Below are positions 31,062 to 40,748 of a DNA stretch of 64,000 nucleotides, piece after piece (position 1 is the first letter of the stretch; each line of letters opens with the position of its first letter). The position numbers and the translations under genes are program-made. The stretch comes from Agarophyton chilense. Taxonomy: Eukaryota > Rhodophyta > Florideophyceae > Gracilariales > Gracilariaceae. The stretch is from contig JARGXX010000095.1 of assembly GCA_030374765.1 (NCBI GenBank), forward strand, positions 1,178,001 through 1,242,000, in the 5' to 3' direction. The notes under the pieces are model-generated. The model was not told the origin of the DNA. It worked only from the letters and a program-made list of their open reading frames with translations, and searched no databases.

Positions 31062-32000
31062 TCAACCCAGAAAAAAAACCGATGCTGTTCCCCCAAATTG
31101 CTGAGAGGCAGCTGAGCAATTTTTGCTCTCAATCATCTGCACAATGTCAACACCAGCTGGTGTTGTGCGTTTCCCGTTGAAGTTTATCAACAACAGCGGC
31201 TCTTGAGACCCACTTAGCCCTGTTCTACAAAGGCATGAAATCCGAACTGCTTTCTCACTGTCATAGGCGATAGAGATAGCTTTATCTTCAACGCGGATAC
31301 AAGTATTGACGTCGATCATGAGCGGTGCATTTATATTGAACGCATGTTCGGATGCATCATCAGCGAAATGCCGATTAGTGCGGAACAGCTCTCTATACCA
31401 AGATGCATAATCACCGGCGGCTAGAACAGATCTATTGAGAACGCACTTTAACACAATTGCCGATGCGCAGGACCACTCATCGAATTTTCTCAGATGTTCA
31501 CGTTCAAAGCTGTTCGGAGACAGTGACATTCGGTGTTCTGTCACTAATTTCATGGCAAATCGAAGCCCGGAAACGGAAGTACAGTATGATTGTAGTTCGC
31601 TTCCACCGTCCCAAGTTTGTACCAAAACAAATTTGCATCCTTTCATATTTACTCTCCAGCTTTCAATATTCCAACAAGAACCACATTCACCTGACACGTC
31701 GCGTAGGGCTATAGTACCCGAATCAGGTTTGGGTACCACAGCTATCTTCAAGTGAAGAAGTATCTTGGTGGTTCTCTCCGTCACCGACATTCCAGTGTCA
31801 CGTGCAGCCTTTGTGAATTGTACAACGTCCAAAGACATATAAGTTTTTTCATCCAAACTTCTGCTTGTCTGAGTAGACCCTACTTTAGGGCTCCCGGCCT
31901 TTTCATTTTCGAAGCCTGTAATCGACATTAGCTGAGATGTTGAGAGAGTACGACGGCCTGTAAATTGTTTAATCCTTCTTTTCCATGACTTAACCTCCAT
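31062..32000 (-). CDS. Hypothetical protein, 312 aa
   Basis: Uninterrupted ATG-initiated frame with a balanced amino-acid composition. The N-terminus is basic (MEVKSWKRRIKQFTGRR); ten or more Cys are scattered (CGSCWNIESW, CLCRTG). A segment ADDASEHAFNINAPLMIDVNTC and LLLINFNGKRTT look like a folded beta-rich domain, but I cannot name a family. There are no membrane helices or signal peptide. It is isolated: non-coding sequence lies on both sides, and MOCOS begins 760 bp away in the opposite direction. It could be a lineage-specific gene or a spurious long ORF. Confidence 0.5.
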   Translation of the reverse strand: MEVKSWKRRIKQFTGRRTLSTSQLMSITGFENEKAGSPKVGSTQTSRSLDEKTYMSLDVVQFTKAARDTGMSVTERTTKILLHLKIAVVPKPDSGTIALRDVSGECGSCWNIESWRVNMKGCKFVLVQTWDGGSELQSYCTSVSGLRFAMKLVTEHRMSLSPNSFEREHLRKFDEWSCASAIVLKCVLNRSVLAAGDYASWYRELFRTNRHFADDASEHAFNINAPLMIDVNTCIRVEDKAISIAYDSEKAVRISCLCRTGLSGSQEPLLLINFNGKRTTPAGVDIVQMIESKNCSAASQQFGGTASVFFLG

Positions 32001-32760
32001 TATACAACTAGCTCTTTATGTTTCCATATCCAAACATGCAGAAGCAATACATTCGCCAAAGAGAACTATACAGGTTTTAGCAGATGCTGTACAATCAGTC
32101 GGGATTCTCGGAGAAGAGCTGGGCCCTTCCATTTAAAAAGGCCCGCGGATGACTTGTAATTTCATTTTGGGCGGTTTGTTATTTTCCAGCCCGGAAATGC
32201 TTCTCACACATGTTCCTGGCAAATCTGTTCGTCGTATGTAGTACTGGCGCTCTGTATGCAACAGTACACGCTGTTGTACATTCGTTGGTATGTTCAATTC
32301 ACGTTCTCCGCGTAAAAGACCAGGGAAGGACACACATGTGTGGCGTACTCATGGCGTTTTGCGGGGTGACTATATATTTTTTCCTATGGTCCGTTCCTAA
32401 TTCTGAAACGACAGCAGAATTCTTGGCTTGAATATTGACGCGGTATAGTGCAAAGATCCATCACCGCAATTCGCTTGACAAAAAGCGTTGTTTCCAGAGG
32501 ACGGCGACGCTGCAGAGTATCGCCCATGGAGCATCGAGAAATAAATGAATCAACGGGGAGCTGGGAAAGGTGAGAGAAGATGTTTCTGAACAGCCGAAAA
32601 CAAAATGCCTAGGGATTGAAGTCAAAGCCGCGAAAAATACAAATTCTTCTCTATCTGGGAGTCAACCATTACGGTGGCACAACTACTTCGTTTGCTTCTG
32701 CTCTTTGAACAATGCAAACCTAATCTGTGTCTTCTCTCAGGCGTCAAACGGGTGTATAAA
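32001..32760. other. Divergent intergenic region upstream of MOCOS
   Basis: No gene supported. The MOCOS frame is open upstream to ~32674 but without ATG. CTTCTCTCAG just before 32740 resembles a splice acceptor, so a 5' non-coding exon is possible. Confidence 0.35.
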
Positions 32761-35082
32761 ATGAACACCGACTTGGTTGATTATGCTCGAGGTCTGCTTC
32801 CAAGCCATCACATTTACGCAGATTGGGCTGCCTCGGCTCTGTCCTTGCCAGCTGAACCACCCTGCTTCATTCCGCCTCACCATGCACATAGAAACACACT
32901 TCGTAGAGCTCGAAAGGCTCTGAGCGGGTTTCTACACGATTCGAAACAGAATCACTTCATCGTATTTACGTCTGGGACGACCGCATCTTTCGAACTGTTG
33001 GCAGATCGGTTGCCATGGTCTTCTAATAGCACGTTTATTTGTCATACTCACGCTCACAATTCCCTTCTTGGTCTTCGGAATATCGCCATTAGCAACGGTG
33101 CAAAATTTGTTTCTTTCAACACTGAAGAGTTCGGAAGTGTTTTGAATCAAGAGGGGAGGCCATCTTCGAAAGATTCTTTTGCGGTGTTCGCCTTTCCAGG
33201 AGAGTGCAATCTAACCGGGTCAAGGTATCCTCTTGAATGGGTTTCGCTCGTCAAAAAGTTTGGAGTTTTGAACTACTCTCCATCTCAAGTTATAACGCTC
33301 GTTGATACCGCAAAACTGGTCGCAACGGGTTCGTTTTCTCTGGATGACAACCCCGACATTGATGCGCTTGTCTTTTCGCTATACAAACTGTCGGCCACAC
33401 ACACAGGTCTTGGGGCGCTTATCATTCGTAACAAGTCTTTGCTGCATCATTTGCTTCAGACTACTGCCTCAACATCATATTTCGCAGGGGGTAGATCGCT
33501 TAAAGCTCTTACTCCATTTTCTAGCACACTGTTTACGCCGGCTGATGATCCAACTGAATTTCTTCAACTTGGAACACCAAATATGAATGCTATCAACGCC
33601 TTACCAACCCAACTGGCGTATTTCTCACCAGAAGTAATGAAAAACATAAACGAAAACACAAGTATCATTTCTCGTCATTTTGTGAACCAACTGAAGGAAG
33701 CTTTTCCATCATCTGTAATTCATCGAGATACTTCGTTGGATCCCCAGAGAGATTCGGGAACTACCTCTGTTACTTTCTTTCGTGACAATGGAGATACCCC
33801 AATCGGCCACAACGAGGTCGGCACGATCTTGTCTATAAACAAAGTATTTGCAAGGACCGGATGCATGTGTAACGCTGGTGCTTGTGCTTCAGTTCTTGGA
33901 CTATCTGACATGGACATCATCCGTCACCACAGAAAGGGGCACCGCTGTGGTGATGAAATGGATTTGATTGACGGAAGGCCGACTGGAGTGGTTCGATTCT
34001 CCTTCGGTTGGGCAAGCAAGAAGATTGACGCTGACACGATTGTGCGCATTCTCCGGTCATATCTGGTTTCAAATGTGCTCCGTCCTGTACCCAATTTATC
34101 CCGGACATCCGCAAAGTTCCGAACCACAGATCTTTTCATTTATCCTGTTAAAGGATGTGAGGGGAGTTCTGTAGACGTGCTTTTCGTGGATGGAATGGGC
34201 GGAGTTGTTGGAGATAGAGCTTTCGGTATTCTAGATTTTGAGTCAGAGAGAATTCTGGACGTCCGCCAAAGCTGTGAACTGACGAATATTTCTTGTTCGT
34301 ACATAGAGAATGGGTCGATTTTGGCGTTAACAACATCCAAAAGGCAAAGCCAGAAGCTTGGCGTTAAGGAGCTCATAACAGTTGAAGTGAGTACCTTACC
34401 AGAATTAGAAAGAAATCGAATTGAGAATCGGAGGTTACTGGATGGAGGGAATGTCAATGAAAAATGTAAATGGGTCCCTAAACTGGATTATTCTCCGCAA
34501 ATATTTGGTAGCGACTCGGTTCACGAGTGGTTGAGCATTGTTGTTGATCGCCGCGTACATCTGGTACGCATGCATTCTGGTAGCGAACGTGAAAAGGCAA
34601 ACGTTTTGACTGTCTCAATGTCTGAACTTGAACAACTTCGGAAAGAGTCAGGTATTGAGAGCTTGTGCAAACTACGGTCTGCGATTCGCCCCAACATTGT
34701 CTTGGAGAGAACAGCTATTTCTGGATCTGAAACTAATTTCCGCCAGGCCCCTAAATGTGTGTGCCACATAAATCAGTTAGAGCGATTCTGGAACAATAGA
34801 ACAATGTTGCGACGCACTAGGAGCTGTACGAGATGTGAGATCGTAAACATCATTGCCAAGGCGTATGGTGTTGGAAGGTGCGGCGAACCCTTGCGATCCA
34901 TTGTGAGATTGAGCCGCCTCAAAAACGAGCATGGAGTGGTTTTTGGTAGTCTGATGAAGTTTATGGCTTTATCTTCGTATGATACAATGAATGAAAACGC
35001 TTTGTCTCAAAGTCAAGAAAGAAATCAGGGCAATCTATGCAAAGGTGACGAACTCCAGGGGGATTACTATTCCCATGACTGA
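32761..35082 (+). CDS. MOCOS: Molybdenum cofactor sulfurase (ABA3/MOCOS type), 773 aa
   Basis: The enzyme adds the terminal sulfido ligand to the molybdenum cofactor of xanthine dehydrogenase and aldehyde oxidase, in the cytosol. The N-terminal ~450 residues are a class V aminotransferase-like cysteine desulfurase: FTSGTTASFELLA binds PLP phosphate, SLYK gives the PLP Lys (about K209), and RTGCMCNAGAC carries the catalytic Cys (about C368/C370). A MOSC N-terminal beta-barrel begins near DLFIYPVKGCEGSSV, and the MOSC domain follows (ERTAISGSETNFRQ, SIVRLSRLKNEHGVVFGSLMKF). Domain order and length match plant ABA3 and animal MOCOS, so the gene looks complete and intronless from ATG 32761. The GT15-like gene ends 181 bp downstream on the other strand. 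Confidence 0.93.
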   Translation: MNTDLVDYARGLLPSHHIYADWAASALSLPAEPPCFIPPHHAHRNTLRRARKALSGFLHDSKQNHFIVFTSGTTASFELLADRLPWSSNSTFICHTHAHNSLLGLRNIAISNGAKFVSFNTEEFGSVLNQEGRPSSKDSFAVFAFPGECNLTGSRYPLEWVSLVKKFGVLNYSPSQVITLVDTAKLVATGSFSLDDNPDIDALVFSLYKLSATHTGLGALIIRNKSLLHHLLQTTASTSYFAGGRSLKALTPFSSTLFTPADDPTEFLQLGTPNMNAINALPTQLAYFSPEVMKNINENTSIISRHFVNQLKEAFPSSVIHRDTSLDPQRDSGTTSVTFFRDNGDTPIGHNEVGTILSINKVFARTGCMCNAGACASVLGLSDMDIIRHHRKGHRCGDEMDLIDGRPTGVVRFSFGWASKKIDADTIVRILRSYLVSNVLRPVPNLSRTSAKFRTTDLFIYPVKGCEGSSVDVLFVDGMGGVVGDRAFGILDFESERILDVRQSCELTNISCSYIENGSILALTTSKRQSQKLGVKELITVEVSTLPELERNRIENRRLLDGGNVNEKCKWVPKLDYSPQIFGSDSVHEWLSIVVDRRVHLVRMHSGSEREKANVLTVSMSELEQLRKESGIESLCKLRSAIRPNIVLERTAISGSETNFRQAPKCVCHINQLERFWNNRTMLRRTRSCTRCEIVNIIAKAYGVGRCGEPLRSIVRLSRLKNEHGVVFGSLMKFMALSSYDTMNENALSQSQERNQGNLCKGDELQGDYYSHD

Positions 35083-35262
35083 TGTATCTGCTGTTTCCAA
35101 TAAAAACCCAAGAGGTTTTTAGATGTAGGTTCCTATTTGAGAGAAAGAACCCATACTGTTCACACCATGAAAACTCTTCAAAACCCACAAGCTCCTTTTA
35201 TTTTCATATTGTTGGCATGCGGTGGCGAGTCTGGCACACTTTTTGCAGAGAAAAACGAAGTC

Positions 35263-36291
35263 TTACTTTTCCGCGACGAAAGGCATGAAAGGCACACGAT
35301 CTGGACTGTACTGGACAGTCTTTGTGGGTGCGGCGTACAGGGCAACAGTAGCATATCTCAACAGACCATCGTACCAATCATTGTGAAAGATACGGCCATG
35401 TGTTTCCAGAACACGAATCCAATCCTGAATACCTGAATGTGTGCGAAAAAACCTGAGGTTGATGATCTCGAAGTGATGCGAAAACACGGGTATGCAAGGA
35501 TCAGTGTTTGCCTTGAGGATTGCGTTCCAAAGTTGTTCATTTCGCGGTCGAATGCCATTCAGTTCCACGTAGGTTAAAGCCAATTCTCGAAGGCTCTGCG
35601 TGATATTTGGGGTGCATTCGCGGCCGAGAGATGCGTACCCATATTGCATTCTGTTTGCAACAAATGAGCGAACGAAATCGTATTTGGCCTTTTTTGTAAA
35701 GGCAGCATGAGGTTCTAGACGAACAAGAAAGTCAATGTCAGACAAATATTCATTCTGACGTAAAGCAAGGTAAGACCAGAATCGTGTTCGATTGTGTTTC
35801 GTTTCAAGCTTAATATGAGTGATGGTGCGGTTGAAAGTCTGTTGTAAAGGACGGAAAATAACCGGAGCTTCTGATAAAGATTGCAATTTCCCCTGCTCCA
35901 CTGGAGGAAGACCATCGTGAAGAATTAACAATTTGTAAGGTAGTGGTCCAAAATGAAGGTTAAATGACTTGAGAGAGTGTCCCAAATTACTGAAATTCGT
36001 ATGATTGACGGACGCAACGTAAGCAAATGCACATCTTTCAGATAAATGTAATGCCTCCTTCTGATCAGAGGCTTCTTCTCTCAGTCTGAATGCAATAACG
36101 ATGCAAAGCGTAAGAATCGAGAGAAAGGCAGCGAGATGAGGCAGCGTGTAACACAGAGAGGCCCGCTGACGCCATGTGCTCTGTGCGAAAGACAAAGTAG
36201 AAGAATGTAAACCAGACTTTTCAGACAGCGACAGCGAGGCAGAAGGCGACGACGGGGGTGAAGGGGTGAAAGATCGATAAGTGGCAGCCAT
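35263..36291 (-). CDS. GT15 (KRE2/MNT1)-like alpha-1,2-mannosyltransferase, 342 aa
   Basis: The layout is that of a type II Golgi membrane protein: a short Ser/Pro-rich cytosolic tail, one membrane helix (~51-67, LAAFLSILTLCIVIAF), then a luminal catalytic domain. RFWSYLALRQNEYLSDIDFLVRLEP and FEIINLRFFRTHSGIQDWIRVLE followed by GRIFHNDWYDGLLRYATVALY correspond to the Glu-Pro-containing and nucleophile-region blocks of the KRE2/MNT1 family, which transfers mannose from GDP-mannose in N- and O-glycan or cell-wall mannan synthesis. It is somewhat shorter than fungal members (~400). Two Asn-X-Thr sites (NHTNFS, NRTITH) fit a luminal domain. The acceptor cannot be predicted. Confidence 0.72.
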   Translation of the reverse strand: MAATYRSFTPSPPSSPSASLSLSEKSGLHSSTLSFAQSTWRQRASLCYTLPHLAAFLSILTLCIVIAFRLREEASDQKEALHLSERCAFAYVASVNHTNFSNLGHSLKSFNLHFGPLPYKLLILHDGLPPVEQGKLQSLSEAPVIFRPLQQTFNRTITHIKLETKHNRTRFWSYLALRQNEYLSDIDFLVRLEPHAAFTKKAKYDFVRSFVANRMQYGYASLGRECTPNITQSLRELALTYVELNGIRPRNEQLWNAILKANTDPCIPVFSHHFEIINLRFFRTHSGIQDWIRVLETHGRIFHNDWYDGLLRYATVALYAAPTKTVQYSPDRVPFMPFVAEK

Positions 36292-36848
36292 ATCCTGCAG
36301 CTAGAGCTAGCTAGATGAAATGACTAGTCAGCCAGCAGATCTCGGCAATACGATATGGAGAGAGGAACAAGGCAGATGGGTCGAGTCCATGGCGGCTATA
36401 AAATGGGAATGCATCGGCAGTGAAAGGTGAAAAACGTGGAGTTGTCGCACGCTGAGTTAATTGAAAGCGAGGATGCGGGGTATCGGACCGGCTCAAACGC
36501 GACGTGAGCGCACGCACAGCTCGAATCACATTAAGCATCGAGACATACACCGGTATTCTAGATATGACAAGCAAAGGGTGATTATCATCCTGATGGCGAT
36601 GATCGCCACCGCAAATACGAACGCCTGCTTGTCCCGACAAAACCAATAGTGTTGCAGACAGCTGCAAAGATCTTCGTGAGGTTATGCTTTTCGCTTTTGG
36701 GACCCTCCGGTATTTGCATGCAGTGCTCCACGTGCAAAACACCATCACCCATCCAACGAATGCCACGCAATCACATTTGCCATTTCAACTCATACCTCCT
36801 CATCCCCATCTCCGCCTCCCCCGGTCCGCTTCTCCGCCCATCTCGCCG

Positions 36849-38771
36849 ATGCGCCGCCGACGCAGCAGACCTGTAACATCGCGGCCAAAGCGGACGCACT
36901 CCGTTTCCCGCCGCCATCAGAGTGCGTCCGCCCTTCTTCCCCTGCAGCACACCCCCATCCCCCGACCGCGCCTTCTCGTCCGCGCGCCGCAACGCCACCC
37001 ACACGTCGCCGTCCAAGAGCCCGACCCCATCGATGCCCCCGTCTTCTCCACCCCGCGTCCATCCCGGAAACGTCCTCTCCCAGAGACCCCCGTCCGACTT
37101 TGCCGCGTGTCAGAAACGCCCTGCAGACCGTGTGCAACATCAGAAGCGCCCATTAGGCCGCGTCGAGTGTCAGAAACGCCCAGCAGACCGTGTGCAGCAT
37201 CAGAAGCGCCCATTAGGCCGCGTCGAGTGTCAGAAACGCCCAGCAGACCGTGTGCAGCATCAGAAGCGCCCATTAGGCCGCGTCTAGTGTCAGAAACGCC
37301 CATCAGACCGCGTCGAGTTTCAGAAACGCCCATCAGACCGCGTCGAGTTTCAGAAACGCCCATCAGACCGCGCCGAGTTTCAGAAACCCCTTCCAGACCA
37401 CGTCGTATATCAGAGTCGCCGATACCATCTGCCTCACATACACCATTTGTCTCAGAGGATGGCGATGCGATTGTTTCGCAACCATCTGCGAAGCGAGCGC
37501 GTGTGGAACGCTCGCCCATCACGAGCGTTTCGCGCTCGGTGCGGGCGGGCGTTTGGGATGCGTCAATGTCGTCGGTGCGTCATTCAGCTTTGCTGGCTTC
37601 GCCTGGTTTGTTATCGGCCCATGCCCTGTTGACTCTCGACAGTGTGTCTCCGTGCCATGAGGATGCGTCGCAAGCTGCTTCAGCACGGGATACGCAGCGT
37701 CGAATATCCTTTGGTGCAGTCACGGACCAACTGATACACCGAAACGATTCTCAATTGCGTTCGCATTCTCCTTGTCCGAAGAAGCGTACTCCGTCCATTT
37801 CTGTTCGAAACCGCGGGCCGACTAGTGACGCATTACCTGAACCGCACCCACAACTCTCCCAAGAGCCTACACAAAATCGTATTATACCTGAGGAGTCACA
37901 AAGAAAGGTTTCATCTGAGTCAGATCAATGGCATGTATTACCGGAACCCTCACAACAACCTTCTCCTGAAGCTCCACATCAACTTTCTGACTCATGCTCT
38001 CCGTTGTTTCCTCCATCACAACGGGCTCTACTAACTGCTAAACATTCCCCATCACAACCAACACCCCCCACTTCTCACCGTCCATCGCCTGATCAGCCTC
38101 TGCAGTTTTCTCGCACGCCAACACCATCCGCCAAATCACCGTTATGTTCAAAAATGCGTTTCCGCCGCTTTGCCACGTCTCTTTCCATGGGGAATAGCGC
38201 ATGTAGCTGGGCAGGCGAATTAGGTTCTCCCAGTTCGGCTGCGCTTAGTATTTTTCGTAAGCCCGAACATCGATTGATTGAACAGCCTCTTCAACTGCGA
38301 GGTATCTCCCCTCCGAGATGCAAGCCAAGGGCACCGTCACCGACCATAAGTGAGCCTTCTCCAGTGCAGCAACCGAAACAAACGCCGGAACAATTGAAAC
38401 GCGACCCTATTCCTACTCAAGATACGGAAGAACTAGCACTACAGTCTGGAACAGAAAAAGCGGGCGACATTGAGCATACGGTGGAGGACGTGCTAAGCGA
38501 GGAGAACAGGGTAAAGGAGATGACTAACTCAACGGACGAGGTGCATCACGATACGCAAGTGGATATTAGAATGAGAAGCATGTGTAACAATGAGATAATG
38601 GACGTTTGCTCGTCCACGCAATCGCCATGTAGCGCAGGTTTGAAGGAAAAGAACAAAACAGAAGGTGAAAACACAAAAGCGCAAGATGATGCTGTTTACT
38701 GCCGGTCTGTGTTAGTTTCAATCCCAAGCGGCGTACTACGATCAGTCGATTATAATGAGTCACCGCAATGA
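36849..38771 (+). CDS. Disordered Pro/Ser/Arg-rich protein with decapeptide repeats, ~640 aa
   Basis: The start chosen is ATG 36849; the frame is open further upstream (to 36684) without a better start. Residues ~85-190 are tandem VSETPIRPRR-type decapeptides, first as alternating 20-residue pairs (with SRPCAASEAP) and then as single units. The rest is low-complexity Ser/Pro/Gln-rich with basic clusters (SAKRARVERSP) and possible SP/TP phosphorylation sites, ending acidic. A short more ordered stretch (KMRFRRFATSLSMGNSACSWAGEL) is the only region that might be a functional motif. I recognise no family. Repeated S/T-P and basic dipeptides resemble CDK-regulated or chromatin-associated disordered proteins, but that is speculation. 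Confidence 0.65.
   Translation: MRRRRSRPVTSRPKRTHSVSRRHQSASALLPLQHTPIPRPRLLVRAPQRHPHVAVQEPDPIDAPVFSTPRPSRKRPLPETPVRLCRVSETPCRPCATSEAPIRPRRVSETPSRPCAASEAPIRPRRVSETPSRPCAASEAPIRPRLVSETPIRPRRVSETPIRPRRVSETPIRPRRVSETPSRPRRISESPIPSASHTPFVSEDGDAIVSQPSAKRARVERSPITSVSRSVRAGVWDASMSSVRHSALLASPGLLSAHALLTLDSVSPCHEDASQAASARDTQRRISFGAVTDQLIHRNDSQLRSHSPCPKKRTPSISVRNRGPTSDALPEPHPQLSQEPTQNRIIPEESQRKVSSESDQWHVLPEPSQQPSPEAPHQLSDSCSPLFPPSQRALLTAKHSPSQPTPPTSHRPSPDQPLQFSRTPTPSAKSPLCSKMRFRRFATSLSMGNSACSWAGELGSPSSAALSIFRKPEHRLIEQPLQLRGISPPRCKPRAPSPTISEPSPVQQPKQTPEQLKRDPIPTQDTEELALQSGTEKAGDIEHTVEDVLSEENRVKEMTNSTDEVHHDTQVDIRMRSMCNNEIMDVCSSTQSPCSAGLKEKNKTEGENTKAQDDAVYCRSVLVSIPSGVLRSVDYNESPQ
37111..37410 (+). repeat. 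In-frame 30-bp minisatellite with 60-bp higher-order units
   Basis: Monomers start CAGAAACGCC or CAGAAGCGCC. Three 60-bp units (37111, 37171, 37231) alternate two monomer types and are followed by four single 30-bp units (37291-37410). The unit is a multiple of three, so the coding frame and both shadow frames stay open. Confidence 0.92.
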
Positions 38772-38820
38772 GCAAGTTGTATCGGAATTATATAGTAAAA
38801 AAGCGAAAAGTGTGCTCATT

Positions 38821-39156
38821 CTAAACAGTGCTAACAGTCTTGACATAAGCAACAAGCATGTTGACAACAGCTTGCTTGTTTGTCCTAGCCTCGTTAATGG
38901 TCCTCTTGATATTCTGTTTCGATTCAGCAGCGATCTGGTCAGAAGATTTCTTTGATGAGCCAGCATAAGTTTCTTTCTCGCTCTGATACTCGGTTTCCCT
39001 CTGCGAGCGATACTCGGTGATTTCGGACTCGGCTTCTGAGGCGGCCTGCTTGAGACGGGCGTCACGCTCCTTGCGGGCGGCCTCGATGAGCTTCTTAGCC
39101 TCCTCTTCGGCCTCAAGGAGGGTTTGAATGGTTTCGGCGGGCTTTTCGGCAGACAT
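38821..39156 (-). CDS. VMA10: V-type H+-ATPase subunit G, 111 aa
   Basis: Subunit G forms, with subunit E, the peripheral stalks that hold the V1 head to the membrane sector of the vacuolar proton pump. The protein is one long charged helix: IQTLLEAEEEAKKLIEAARKERDARLKQA is the conserved N-terminal signature, and length is normal (110-118). It begins at ATG 39156, ends TVSTV, and has no interruption. It converges with the repeat protein gene (49 bp between stops) and is divergent from the gene at 39506, so the 349-bp gap may be a shared promoter. Confidence 0.95.
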   Translation of the reverse strand: MSAEKPAETIQTLLEAEEEAKKLIEAARKERDARLKQAASEAESEITEYRSQRETEYQSEKETYAGSSKKSSDQIAAESKQNIKRTINEARTNKQAVVNMLVAYVKTVSTV

Positions 39157-39505
39157 TTTGACGGAGAGTGAAAGAAACTTTGGTAGCGGTGCAGTGGAGG
39201 AGGAGCGAGACGACGTTATCAGTTACGAGCACCAGGGGATGGCGGCATTGGTTTCTGTTGGGCGGTTGGACGCGGCGAATCCTCAGAGATACTCACACGT
39301 GTGGCTTACAGTCGTTAGACAAAACACATGTACACGTTGAGACCTGTACACGTTTAACAACAACGCTGATTGCTCACCTGTCACCAACAGAGGGAGAGTG
39401 CCAACGGAACGCTGCGGGATGGGGCAGTTAGGCGTCTCACAGGGTCACCGCAGAGAGCGCTCGCTACCCCAGACCGGCCACCGCCTTCGGCAGTCCACTT
39501 GAGTA

Positions 39506-40330
39506 ATGCCTCCCGCTACCGTGTCCGCCGCCAGCGCTCCGCGCAGTCGCTACTCGCTAGAAAAGCTTCTCTCCCTCCGTCACAACCGTCAGCTGCCCGC
39601 ACACGTGACGCGCATCCGCTGCGCAGCCTTTCTCGCCAGTGTTCCAACCGCTCCCACTGCGGCGAATCCGCCCATCAGGCGTGCGTCCCCGCCCCCGCCC
39701 CCGTCCCCGCCCCCTGGCTTCGGCCACGTTCACCTTGCTTTGCAACCTTCCCCGCCACGCTCTCCATCTCGCTCTCCATCCCCGCCGTCCGAGGATCGTG
39801 CTCGCGTTCGCATCGCACGCGCCCCCTACATGCCGGATAACTTTGCCACTCGAATCGCCTTTCATTCTCGTCCCGCCCCGTTTGCTTCGCCTCTCACTTC
39901 GCAAGAAATCGACGCCTTGTTCGACACGTCATCTTCGCCATTTGATTCTTCCACAGATCGTCCGCCTGATTCGAACAGCGCTGTGAACGGGCTCGCCAGA
40001 TTTACTCACTTCCGCGAGATAGAATCACGGAATCAACTTGCTCCTTCCGCGCAAGTTATCGAGCCCTCCAAAAATCCACAGCCTCCAGATGATCAACTCG
40101 AGGACTCTGTTCTAGCCTTTTTCGAACTTGTGCGTGCGCGCGCCAGGAACGATGATCCTGAAGACTCCAGCGTTGTACAGGAAACAGTCTCTCGTGATGC
40201 CGATGTCGTGCCGAATACCCTGACGAATGCGCAGAAGGTTGCGCCCGCTCAAATCAATCAAAGCACCAAGTCTGATGTCATTGATCTACAAAACTGGTTT
40301 GCCCGTCTTGCTCAACAAACTATGCAATGA
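39506..40330 (+). CDS. Probable eIF4E-interacting disordered protein, 274 aa
   Basis: Near the N-terminus, RYSLEKLLSLR contains Tyr16-X4-Leu21-Leu22, a canonical YX4L-phi eIF4E-binding motif in a helical, basic context like that of 4E-T and related translational repressors. The rest is disordered: a Pro-rich tract (PPPPPSPPPGFGHVHL), Arg/Ser-Pro segments, then acidic C-terminal helices (LEDSVLAFFELVRAR; DVIDLQNWFARLAQQ). Such proteins bind the cap-binding factor and repress or relocate mRNAs. No other domain is recognised, and the functional call rests on the single motif and its position. The gene is single-exon with ATG at 39506. Confidence 0.6.
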   Translation: MPPATVSAASAPRSRYSLEKLLSLRHNRQLPAHVTRIRCAAFLASVPTAPTAANPPIRRASPPPPPSPPPGFGHVHLALQPSPPRSPSRSPSPPSEDRARVRIARAPYMPDNFATRIAFHSRPAPFASPLTSQEIDALFDTSSSPFDSSTDRPPDSNSAVNGLARFTHFREIESRNQLAPSAQVIEPSKNPQPPDDQLEDSVLAFFELVRARARNDDPEDSSVVQETVSRDADVVPNTLTNAQKVAPAQINQSTKSDVIDLQNWFARLAQQTMQ

Positions 40331-40748
40331 GCCTCAGCAATTGCTGTACACCAATCTCCAATCTGCGCTTTCCAGCACGTCTAACTTCACTTTCTGTCAC
40401 TCTCCGCCTATTCTCGTTCAAATCATCCTCTTCCACCGTAAAGGAACTGTGCATAATCTGCGTCACTTCTTGCATCAGTACATGCAGTGTATTACGAACG
40501 GTCTCATTTGTACAATGTCATTTCGCCTCATGTTCAAAACATTTCGATTTCCAAATGCGACCTCTCATCTGTTCGAACACAATCAATGGCGTACACTGCT
40601 AAGAACGTATTTGCTACTAAAACTTTTTTGTGATGACCAAGCTTCTTTTTATACTCCTTTTAGTGTCGTACCTTCATCTAAATTAACTACGCTTTTCTGC
40701 AACTTGTCGCAGTTCAAGCCTATTTCGTTGTGTGTTTGATTCCTAGCT

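Noticed and set aside
37111-37410. CRISPR-like regular repeat array
   Set aside because: Contiguous repeats without spacers, in frame within a coding gene of a eukaryote. It is a minisatellite.
40227-40739. 170-codon ORF overlapping the end of the eIF4E-binding protein gene
   Set aside because: Different frame from a supported gene, no ATG-context or domain support, and mostly in its 3' flank.
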